Assembly: GCF_001695835.1 (NCBI RefSeq)
Contig: NZ_MBSO01000034.1
Span: forward strand, 124,001-188,000
Direction: 5' to 3'
Source of the DNA: Ensifer sp. LC11
GTDB lineage: Bacteria > Pseudomonadota > Alphaproteobacteria > Rhizobiales > Rhizobiaceae
DNA length: 64,000 nucleotides
In this document: in pieces, positions 8,234-15,918 of the stretch
Layout: the number at the start of each line of letters is the position of its first letter
Position numbering within the stretch: position 1 is the stretch's first letter
Made by a program: the position numbers and the translations under genes
The notes under the pieces: model-generated
Seen by the model: the letters and a program-made list of their open reading frames with translations, nothing else
Told to the model about the DNA's origin: nothing
Databases searched by the model: none

Positions 8234-9178
8234 ATGGCCCGGCCCGAAAACTGGAGTAAACTCCTCGAACTCCACCTCCGTCAGAACCACGGCACAGCTT
8301 TTCAAGCGTTCGTAAACAAGGTCTTCGGACGTATCCACGGAGACAATTTCGTTCCGATCCGCGCCGACGGCCCTAAGGGCGACAAAGGTCTGGATGGATT
8401 CTTAGCTCCCGGCGGTACGGTGTACCAATGCTACGGGGCGGAAAACGGCAAGAGCAACAAGTCGTCGAACGTATGCAAAAAGATGGTCGCCGACTACCAG
8501 AAGGCCCGGAAATCCCGCATCGATTTGCGAGCATGGAAGTTCACGCACAACATGGTCGACGGGCTGACCGCGGACATGGCAATAACGCTCGACGAACTGA
8601 CCAAGCAAGGGGAAATCGACGGTGTCGAGGTGGGGCATTTCGGCCTTGAGGGGTTTCGTTCGCTGCTACGGAACATGACCGATGAGGATTGTCAGGACAT
8701 TATCGGCTTCATGGAATCGTCCGACGTTGACAAGTCGAAGCTTCCGACCGCTCTGGACCTGGTTATCGAAGACCTCATCAAGTCTTTCGGCGCATCCATC
8801 GACAAGTCTGATGGCCGATGGCTCGTTCCCGCCGACAAGCTAGCTTACAACGATATCCCAGCAGCTTGGCGGATACGGATGCGCCAATATTATGCCTTTT
8901 CGCCCGAGGTGAACGACAGCATGGCGACTGTGGACAGTGACACGGTCGTGGCCGGGATTCGACATCTGTATCAAGACTTTCGTCGGCAGGGCCTGGGTCC
9001 CAGCGATATCCTTCACGAAATGCACGCCGCGATCATGGGCAGGATTACGAAGGAAAACGCGGAGTATCGCGAACCGGCGGCAATGGCTGTCCTTGCGACA
9101 ATGTTTGAAGTCTGCGTGATCTTCGAGGAGAATCCCGTATCAAAGTCTACGGTGCCGATCCATGATCCTGCCCACTAA
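8234..9178 (+). CDS. ABC-3C system effector-type protein, nuclease-like N-terminus
   Basis: This 314-residue protein is the first gene of a tight three-gene unit whose other members are an ABC-3C middle component and ATPase. Its N-terminal 80 residues (FQAFVNKVFGRIHGDNFVP, then GDKGLDGFLAPGG and TVYQCYGAE) match the N-terminal nuclease-like region seen in many ABC-three-component effectors. The Asp of LDGF and the Gln of YQCYG occupy PD-(D/E)XK-like positions. The remainder is helical and would be the system-specific C-terminal domain. ATG at 8234 is used; a TTG 21 bases upstream is in frame. The stop overlaps the next gene by 17 bases, which implies coupled translation. Confidence 0.65.
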   Translation: MARPENWSKLLELHLRQNHGTAFQAFVNKVFGRIHGDNFVPIRADGPKGDKGLDGFLAPGGTVYQCYGAENGKSNKSSNVCKKMVADYQKARKSRIDLRAWKFTHNMVDGLTADMAITLDELTKQGEIDGVEVGHFGLEGFRSLLRNMTDEDCQDIIGFMESSDVDKSKLPTALDLVIEDLIKSFGASIDKSDGRWLVPADKLAYNDIPAAWRIRMRQYYAFSPEVNDSMATVDSDTVVAGIRHLYQDFRRQGLGPSDILHEMHAAIMGRITKENAEYREPAAMAVLATMFEVCVIFEENPVSKSTVPIHDPAH

Positions 9179-9410
9179 ATTTCTGCCGGCCGAACGGTCG
9201 CTTATCGTCATAGGAGGAGAGATTCTCGTCCTTCTCGGCGACGGCCCTCGCTCGGTCAGCGAGTTGTGGGAGCGTATCCGGGGCGACAAATCCCGAAAAT
9301 ACCCCGTCGGCTACGACTGGTTCACCCTCGCGCTAACCCTGCTTTACATGATCGACGCCGTTGACATGAAGTCGGGCCTGATCGTTCTGACGCATGGAGC
9401 ATCGGCATGA
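9162..9410 (+). CDS. ABC-3C system middle component (MC6-like)
   Basis: An 82-residue protein begins MILPTKFLPAERSLIVIGGE and contains PRSVSELWERI and YDWFTLALTLLYMIDAV. Length and pattern fit the small middle components, MC6 type, that bridge ATPase and effector in ABC-three-component systems. It is predicted to fold as a winged helix. It overlaps the effector gene by 17 bases and the ATPase gene by 4 bases (ATGA), so the three are translationally coupled. The assignment rests on both sequence flavour and position. Confidence 0.7.
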   Translation: MILPTKFLPAERSLIVIGGEILVLLGDGPRSVSELWERIRGDKSRKYPVGYDWFTLALTLLYMIDAVDMKSGLIVLTHGASA

Positions 9411-11173
9411 TATTGGAGATCGGCAGCTCCATCGAAACGTTTAAGACGTTGACCTTCCACAGGGGTCTTAACATCCTGTTGGCCGAGCGGAACGAAACCT
9501 CGCAGGAGACCGACACCCGCAACGGCGCGGGCAAGTCCAGCGTCATACAGATCGTCCATTTCCTGCTCGGGGGTGACAAGACCGCTGACATGTTCCTCCG
9601 GTTTCCGGAAATCGCGGGCGCGTCGTTCTGGGGCGAATTCGAGTTCTCCGGTATCCGCGTCCGCGTAAGGCGCGACGTCTCCAACAGCGGCGTTGTCTAC
9701 CCTGACTTTCCATCAGGGATTCCCGACAGCCTCATGGCTACGACAGACATACTCGGTCTGGTCAAGGTGCAGAACGACGACTGGAAGGCGTGGCTCGGTC
9801 ATGTCGCGTTCGGCCTGCCGCTAGAGCGGAAAAAGCCTCCCTTCAACACGCCGCACGCCCCGACATTCCGCTCGCTGATGGGTTACTTCGCACGCCGCCG
9901 GGAAAATGGTGGTTTCCAGTCGGCCACACAGTTTCAAAAGAAGCAGTCGGAAAGCGCACAAAGGATCGCGTTGTCGTACCTTTTCGGCCTCGACTGGACG
10001 CTCGCGATCGATTTCGAGGTCCTGCGCGAGGATCGGCTGAGGCAGAAGGCAGAGGACAAACGTCTAAAGGCAAGGCTCGATGCCAAAACGAACACCATCT
10101 CCCGCATCTTCAGCGCGATGACGGCGGCAGAGGCGGAGGCGGACGCAATCCGCAAGGATGTGGCGAACTTCCAGGTCGAACAGCACTTCGACGAGTTGGT
10201 CGGCGAAGCCGATGCTGAAAAGGCCAAGCTCGAAAAGCTCGCGCGCGAAGCCGCACGTTTGACGACATCCCTCAGGCACCTCAAGGAAAGCCTCGAGCAG
10301 GAGATACCCGCCGATGCTGACGCGGTAGGCAGGGTCTACAGCGAAGCGGGTATCAATCTGCCTGGATCGGTCAGCAAGCGTTTCGATGACGTCCGGATTT
10401 TTCATGAGTCTGTTCTCGCGAACCGAAGGGTTCATCTCGGAGAAGAGCTGACTTCCGTCGAAACCCGCCTCGGGGAAGTTGATGTCGAGAAAAGCAGCGC
10501 CGCGAACCGCAGGTCGGCGATCCTGAAGCAACTCGAGGGAAAAGGGGCCTTCAGCGATCTGGCCGCGATGCAGCAGAGGCTCGCGAACAAGGAGGAGGCC
10601 TTCGCGCGCTTGCGTGCACAGTTCGAAGACGCCCAGTCGTTACAGACCCAGAAAACGAAGTCCAAGACGGTGGAGAACTCGCTCCTGCTCCGTTTGCAGA
10701 ACGACTTGGCCGCTCGGTCCGACACGATCAGCGAAGCTGTCATGGCCGTGCATGAAGCCCGGACGGCGCTCTATGCGGATCGCTGGGGTGCCTTCGAGAT
10801 CAACGCCTTGCCGTCGGGGCCTGAATTCAAGGTCGAAATCGAAAGCGGAAACAGCGGCGGGATCGCCAACATGGAGATTTTCTGCTTCGACTACGCGCTC
10901 TACAAGGTCGTTTCCAAGAGGCTTGGCGGGCTGGGATTCTTGATCCACGACAGCCATCTGTTCGATCCCGTGGACAGTCGACAAAAGGCGACGGCGCTGG
11001 AACTGGGAGCGTTGCTCACCGCCGAGGTCGGCGGTCAGTACATCGCGCTCCTGAACTCCGACGAATTCGAACGGCTCGAATTCTCGGAAGATTTCGATGT
11101 GCGTAGTCACGTATTACCCGTGGTCCTCGAAGACACACCCGAGGGTGGCCTTTTCGGCTTCCGCTTCGGTTGA
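9407..11173 (+). CDS. ABC-3C system ATPase (DUF2326/YydB-like, SMC-type)
   Basis: The 588-residue protein has a split ABC/SMC-like ATPase. Walker A is NGAGKSSVIQI (about 39-49), preceded by LNILLAERN as in RecF/SMC proteins. A long coiled-coil spans roughly 205-430 (for example KARLDAKTNTISRIF and EKAKLEKLAREAARL). A degenerate signature region precedes the Walker-B-like LIHDSHLFDPVD near 510. This is the layout of the DUF2326 ATPase of ABC-three-component systems, thought to sense an invader signal and activate the effector. It ends the operon. Confidence 0.8.
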   Translation: MILEIGSSIETFKTLTFHRGLNILLAERNETSQETDTRNGAGKSSVIQIVHFLLGGDKTADMFLRFPEIAGASFWGEFEFSGIRVRVRRDVSNSGVVYPDFPSGIPDSLMATTDILGLVKVQNDDWKAWLGHVAFGLPLERKKPPFNTPHAPTFRSLMGYFARRRENGGFQSATQFQKKQSESAQRIALSYLFGLDWTLAIDFEVLREDRLRQKAEDKRLKARLDAKTNTISRIFSAMTAAEAEADAIRKDVANFQVEQHFDELVGEADAEKAKLEKLAREAARLTTSLRHLKESLEQEIPADADAVGRVYSEAGINLPGSVSKRFDDVRIFHESVLANRRVHLGEELTSVETRLGEVDVEKSSAANRRSAILKQLEGKGAFSDLAAMQQRLANKEEAFARLRAQFEDAQSLQTQKTKSKTVENSLLLRLQNDLAARSDTISEAVMAVHEARTALYADRWGAFEINALPSGPEFKVEIESGNSGGIANMEIFCFDYALYKVVSKRLGGLGFLIHDSHLFDPVDSRQKATALELGALLTAEVGGQYIALLNSDEFERLEFSEDFDVRSHVLPVVLEDTPEGGLFGFRFG

Positions 11174-11222
11174 ACAGGCTCCAGCGCCTGAGTTTGAAGG
11201 ACTGATGAGAGTCTAACGGTTC

Positions 11223-12350
11223 TCACTCGGCCGGCTCTGCGGCAATAACCTCCATCGGCGCGACGGCGTCCGCATCGACGGCGTCCGCCAGGCTGTCTTC
11301 GTACGCCTTGATAGAACTCTTTGCTCCAAAAGACCTGAGGGCCTTTAAAGGCTCCTCCCTCATGAGGCGCTGGATTTCAGCAATCCCTTCCCGAGTGACG
11401 TACCGCCGCTTCACCTTGGGGTCATACTCGTGGAATGGCATGTCGAGGAGACCGAACGTCTCCAGCAGCGGCTTAACTGCCGAAGCTGGGAGGCGGCAGC
11501 CTTCCCCAAATAGCTCCTGCGCAACGGGCTGAAGCAAAGGCGCGACTTCGCTTGGAAGATTTCGGTCGGCGGCCTCGAGAGGAGCATGCACGACTTCCCC
11601 GAGAGACACTTTCCCGACGACCAAGTAAGCTGGAGAGCCATCATCCTCAACTTCCGTAAAACGGCCTTGGTCGATGAAGTTCATCGAGCGAGCGGTTTCC
11701 TTCGATACGTAGAGGTTTGTTGCCTTTGCAGGATCGCCAAACGACGTCGCATCCACGACCCCGACCTTCTCGTAGCCGACGCGTTCAACTGCCTTCAGGG
11801 TCTCCATAATGATCTTCAGACGGCGTTCCTCGCGCTCATCTAGGAGAGCCCGAAGTTCGTTGTATTTTATGGCTGCGGTTTGGGCCACGTATCGATAGTA
11901 GATCGTACCCTCTCGTATGGCCTCTTCGTCTCGCGGATTTTGTCCGTTGGCATCCCAGGTCCTCTTCGCCCGACTCTTCTGACAAATCACCGGGCGATTG
12001 ATGTTCGTTTCGACACCTATCGCAAACAGCGTCATCCCGCCGAACAGATATGTCCTCGTTTCAAACGGTATCTCCGGAGAAAAATCCTGACGCAGGACCG
12101 TTGTGATGTCAGCATCGTCTGGCAAGCCGCCTGGATCGGTACCGACAAGCATTCTCGGTCGATCCGCGACCCCAAATACGATAACGCCACCCCCGGTGTT
12201 CGAGAATGCGGCGAGTGTTCGTTCGTAGGCTGCCATCTGATGTCGGTCGAACGACCGCTTGAACTCGAGCCGACGGCTTTCCCGGCTGTTGACACGCAAA
12301 GTGCCTTGGTCGAATTCGATTAAGGCATTCAAATTTTCAGGAAGTGTCAT
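11223..12350 (-). CDS. AlbA_2/Schlafen-type putative DNA-binding ATP-binding protein
   Basis: The 375-residue product has an N-terminal AlbA_2 (Schlafen-like, divergent AAA-4) domain: ESRRLEFKRSF with the E-x-K pair near 25-27, then LAAFSNTGGGVIVFGVAD (about 43-60) and the basic-aromatic IYYRYVAQTA (about 145). Related proteins occur in defence contexts and as transcription or RNA-directed nucleases. The C-terminal half is unassigned and ends in an Ala/Val-rich tail. The start MTLPEN at 12350 is preferred; an in-frame ATG at 12371 adds seven residues. It is convergent with the ABC-3C operon. Confidence 0.75.
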   Translation of the reverse strand: MTLPENLNALIEFDQGTLRVNSRESRRLEFKRSFDRHQMAAYERTLAAFSNTGGGVIVFGVADRPRMLVGTDPGGLPDDADITTVLRQDFSPEIPFETRTYLFGGMTLFAIGVETNINRPVICQKSRAKRTWDANGQNPRDEEAIREGTIYYRYVAQTAAIKYNELRALLDEREERRLKIIMETLKAVERVGYEKVGVVDATSFGDPAKATNLYVSKETARSMNFIDQGRFTEVEDDGSPAYLVVGKVSLGEVVHAPLEAADRNLPSEVAPLLQPVAQELFGEGCRLPASAVKPLLETFGLLDMPFHEYDPKVKRRYVTREGIAEIQRLMREEPLKALRSFGAKSSIKAYEDSLADAVDADAVAPMEVIAAEPAE

Positions 12351-12788
12351 ACAGGCCCCCACGTCCACCATATCTTAGACAGTCGACTGAGTGGATTGCA
12401 ACTTGGCGATGAGGCAGTCACAGGCTACGCATGGAGAACTCGCACCGCCAATCGCAGGCAGAACTCTCTTAGCCGGACCTTGAAAAGGCGCGTGCCTCTC
12501 TTTTCATGGCTCCATAATGAGAGCCGCTTAACGAGCCGACAGCCTACGTCGCACGACGCTTCCGCCACCATTCCCTCGTCTTCGCTTTTGGCGCGCCGTA
12601 GCCGCCTTCACGATTTCATCGAAGACATCAAGCATTTCCTTCACATTTTTGGCCACACATCGGTAGACGTTGCGGAAAGAAGAGATACGGGCAGACCTTG
12701 GCCGCCTCCGGAACGATGATTTTCCAGAACCTGTCTGCTCTGGCGCTTTCCGTAATCGTCGGATCGTTCTGAATGCTGGCCACCTATT
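12351..12788. other. 438-bp gap between cargo and transposition genes
   Basis: Short frames exist on both strands (including a plus-strand frame of 107 codons at 12396-12719) but none has a ribosome site, a recognisable domain or sensible composition. I see no repeat or terminator here. Confidence 0.4.
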
Positions 12789-14915
12789 TTAGCCGTCGCC
12801 AACTTCACGCCTTCCACGCTTTCCTGTCCTTTCCAAAACCTTGGCTCGTGCCTCCTTGGCGCGCATCTCGATCAGTCCGAGAAATGTGATGATCTGGGCA
12901 TCTGTAGAATCGAGCGTCAGACGAAATGGTTCGCGCGGCCCGCCGCTAGGAACGATAAGCGCGTCCAATTCACTGGCATCCACATCAAAACGGAGTAGCA
13001 CCGAAAGACGAGAGCAGCTTTCCCAGACCCGCTGTCCTTGGGCGGGCAGCATGTCCGGTAGATAGAGTGTCGGACGACCGAGCCTGGTCAAGCGAACAAT
13101 ACGTTTCCAGAATGCGACGAACCGTTCATCCGTAATCCTGGTTGGATCGTCGGAAAGTCCGAAGACTTTGAGAACGTCCCGCCGTCTGACGACCGTTTCC
13201 ATTCGGTGACGCCCTCGGTAGCCCGCCAACACGGGTTCGACATTCATCCCGCTAAGTCGTCGCAGAATCATGGTCGGGTGCAGGGAAAGGCCGCTCTCGA
13301 AGTCGGCCACCTTGGAGTGCTTCTTTCCAAACGCGGTCACAGCTGACTTCTTCAGCCAGACCTCTGCGCCCCTCCGGGTCACCTGGCCCAACGCGCCCTT
13401 TTCCACCAGACCCAAGATGGTGTTGTTGCTGAGGTTCAACGCCGCGACTGCCTCCCGAACGTTCATGAATTCGGCGCGTTCGGGAGGCAAGGACTTGACG
13501 AGCTTCTCCGCCTCGATCCTGAGGCCGCCGAAACCGCAGCCACCGACGCCCTTGTTGGTGATGGCTCGCCGGCCGTTTAGGACTTCCAGCGCCAAGGCAC
13601 CGACCGTCATCCTCTTGCGGGTGCAATATGCGGCAAACGAAATGCCGCGATCGCGATCGCCCTGCGCTTCGATCGCCTGGATGGCAGCCAGAATGCCGTC
13701 CACCCTCGCCCTGTCGAACCGGGCTCCGTTGCGCTTTCCACGACTGAGGCCGACAAATACCTTGAGATATCCGGCCCGGCGCAGGCTCCGGAGCGCGTCA
13801 GTATGGATACCAAGCCGCTCCGCTGTCTCGGACGGCGTCATCAAGGAGTCCGAGAAAACCCTGATCCTGTCTGCGGCATCCGTTGGAATACCGGACTTGA
13901 CCCGCGCCCGGTTCAGAACACCAAGTTCTTCGGCAAGGCATAGCACACCCCGTTCGGACATATTCAATTCGACGGCCAGCGCTCTGATCGAAGTGTGCTT
14001 CACGTCGAAATCGTCTTCGCGCGTGGGGCGGGTAACCCCTTCCCCTTCGAGGGAGCGAGCTTGTTGGCAAATTGCCCGGCTCATTGCCTGCATTTGCTTG
14101 TCCTTGAGAAAGGAATGGCTTTTCTGAAGCCAGCCAAAGACATTCTCAAGGCCAGGTACGTTCGGATCGATCCTGGAGTTTTTGCGAAGCCAACTGCGCA
14201 GATTGTCTGTCAGGGTTGCCCTGCTGTCGGAAGCTCTGAATCCGATATCAATATCGTCGATCCTCGTATCCGGAACGCTTTTCACATAACCGTTGGCGAG
14301 GAATTTGCCGTACATCTCGCAGAAACGAATGACATCGCGGATTTCGTATTGGTCGAACAGCGCGTGCGAAATGGGACTATCGAACCCCATACGCCCGATC
14401 ATATACCGTGCGAAAGTGCGTTCCGAATACGCGGGTGCGTCGAAACGGGTCATCACATACCCGTTCCTCGACGTTTCAAAATCCGTCCAGGTCCAGGATA
14501 CCACCCCGCCACCGGCATCTCTCGATTCGAGCGGCAGGCCGTGATACGGGCAGCGCCTAACGCAAACGACTTCCCACCATACGCGATGGTAGGCCTTCTC
14601 AGCGAGGCAAGCAGGACACCAGCGCCGCGGATTGGTCGAGACCTGGTTCTTTTTCAGAGTCTGCCCGCCAATCTCGACGCAGTCGCCGACAATACGCGGC
14701 GTCGCATGACGCAAGTGGGATTTCCATCCTTTAGGCAGCGGGTGCTGGTCGAGAATGTTAAGGGACCTGTCGTGTCGGACTCCATTGTCGGCAACCTCGT
14801 TCCAGACATTGAAGGTCGCCAAACTAGGAATCCCCTGCTCCCTGACCAGCCTCAGGAGAAAGCCATGCGCAGGCTCACCGCGCCCCGGTGGGATATCCCA
14901 CCGGGCGAACATCAT
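12789..14915 (-). CDS. tniQ: TniQ/TnsD-like target-selection protein
   Basis: The 708-residue product starts at MMFARWDIPPGRGEPAHGF, 11 bases after the tnsC stop. The N-terminal TniQ domain contains a zinc-finger cluster CPACLAEKAYHRVWW and VCVRRCPYHGLPLES (about 125-160). The C-terminal half is long and carries at least three helix-turn-helix-like segments: LAVELNMSERGVLCLAEEL, TPSETAERLGIHTDALRSLR and MNVREAVAALNLSNNTILGL. This size and layout suit TnsD-type proteins that recognise a fixed chromosomal site, rather than the short TniQ of CRISPR-associated elements. Recruiting the transposase through TnsC is the family role. Confidence 0.8.
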   Translation of the reverse strand: MMFARWDIPPGRGEPAHGFLLRLVREQGIPSLATFNVWNEVADNGVRHDRSLNILDQHPLPKGWKSHLRHATPRIVGDCVEIGGQTLKKNQVSTNPRRWCPACLAEKAYHRVWWEVVCVRRCPYHGLPLESRDAGGGVVSWTWTDFETSRNGYVMTRFDAPAYSERTFARYMIGRMGFDSPISHALFDQYEIRDVIRFCEMYGKFLANGYVKSVPDTRIDDIDIGFRASDSRATLTDNLRSWLRKNSRIDPNVPGLENVFGWLQKSHSFLKDKQMQAMSRAICQQARSLEGEGVTRPTREDDFDVKHTSIRALAVELNMSERGVLCLAEELGVLNRARVKSGIPTDAADRIRVFSDSLMTPSETAERLGIHTDALRSLRRAGYLKVFVGLSRGKRNGARFDRARVDGILAAIQAIEAQGDRDRGISFAAYCTRKRMTVGALALEVLNGRRAITNKGVGGCGFGGLRIEAEKLVKSLPPERAEFMNVREAVAALNLSNNTILGLVEKGALGQVTRRGAEVWLKKSAVTAFGKKHSKVADFESGLSLHPTMILRRLSGMNVEPVLAGYRGRHRMETVVRRRDVLKVFGLSDDPTRITDERFVAFWKRIVRLTRLGRPTLYLPDMLPAQGQRVWESCSRLSVLLRFDVDASELDALIVPSGGPREPFRLTLDSTDAQIITFLGLIEMRAKEARAKVLERTGKRGRREVGDG

Positions 14916-14925
14916 GAAACTCGGA

Positions 14926-15918
14926 TCACGCAACTTTTGGCACCTCCGCATCGTCGACGCCGACGTGGTTGAAGGGAATGTATCGTTTCGCGTTGGAGGC
15001 TGCTTTTGTACCGTCATGCATGCGCTCGAGAGCTGCCGCACGCAGATGGCTTGCCATGATGCAGTTTCGCTTCTCGTTGATGGCCATGAAGGCGGCGTCG
15101 ATCACGATATTCATGACGTTGCCGATCGAACCGCCGCTGACGTGAAGAAAATCCGCGACGTAGGCTTTTTGCGAAAGGTTGGATTTGCGGAGGAACGGCA
15201 GCCGTCTGTCCACGCCTTCAAGGAAAACTCGGAACTGTTCGCGGTCGTCGGGCAGGTCGGCGTCGAAATCGTAGGCCGTGTCGTGCGGGAAGCCGCCCCT
15301 GTTTTTGAGGTGGGGAATGGCTTCGATGGCATCGCGGATCGACGGAAGACCAGCCAGCAGGATGTTGCATTTCCTGGTATTCGCGATCGCGGTCAGAAGC
15401 GAGACGTACGAGGTCGTCTTGCGGACCTGGCCAAACAGCCGGTGGGCATCGTCGATGATGATGAGTTCCACCCCGAAGAGTCCAATGCGCCGCGCCGCCT
15501 GCGTGTTGACAGAAGCAGTCGAAAGCCTGGGAATTGAGGACGCCGCCGTCTCGAAGTAAATCTGGCGGCCAAATTCGAGCAGGTCCCAGTCGTCCCGGGC
15601 TTCAATGTAGAGGACCGGAACAGTGTACCCGTTCTCGCCAAGAACAGCCGGAAACTTCTGGGCGTACGACTGCAGGATCGTGGTCTTGCCTGCCCGCGAC
15701 TCGCCGAGGAGACCGCCGACCCATCCGGGTCCGGCGACACCTCCGTCAACGTGCCTGTGGAACCTAGCGACCTTCCCACTGAGACGATTGAACTGTTTGG
15801 ACGGCACAACGAGGTTGGTGACCATGGATTGTCTTTCGGCTGGTGGCAGCTCCGATGCCGCACGGCGCTGATCGTCCGTGAGAAACGTCGTACGATGGAA
15901 CTCCGGAAACACTCTCAT
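14926..15918 (-). CDS. tnsC: TnsC/TniB-like AAA+ transposition regulator
   Basis: The 330-residue protein has Walker A LGESRAGKTT (about 71-80), Walker B LIIIDDAHRLFG (about 152-163) and a sensor segment NILLAGLPSIRDA. In Tn7-like elements TnsC links the target selector to the transposase and controls target immunity. The start codon overlaps the tnsB stop by four bases, so translation is probably coupled. Lengths near 330 are closer to TniB/short TnsC than to the 555-residue Tn7 protein. Confidence 0.87.
   Translation of the reverse strand: MRVFPEFHRTTFLTDDQRRAASELPPAERQSMVTNLVVPSKQFNRLSGKVARFHRHVDGGVAGPGWVGGLLGESRAGKTTILQSYAQKFPAVLGENGYTVPVLYIEARDDWDLLEFGRQIYFETAASSIPRLSTASVNTQAARRIGLFGVELIIIDDAHRLFGQVRKTTSYVSLLTAIANTRKCNILLAGLPSIRDAIEAIPHLKNRGGFPHDTAYDFDADLPDDREQFRVFLEGVDRRLPFLRKSNLSQKAYVADFLHVSGGSIGNVMNIVIDAAFMAINEKRNCIMASHLRAAALERMHDGTKAASNAKRYIPFNHVGVDDAEVPKVA

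Noticed and set aside
12396-12719. 107-codon plus-strand frame between the AlbA_2 gene and tniQ
   Set aside because: No ribosome site, Arg/Ser-rich shadow-like composition, no family resemblance.
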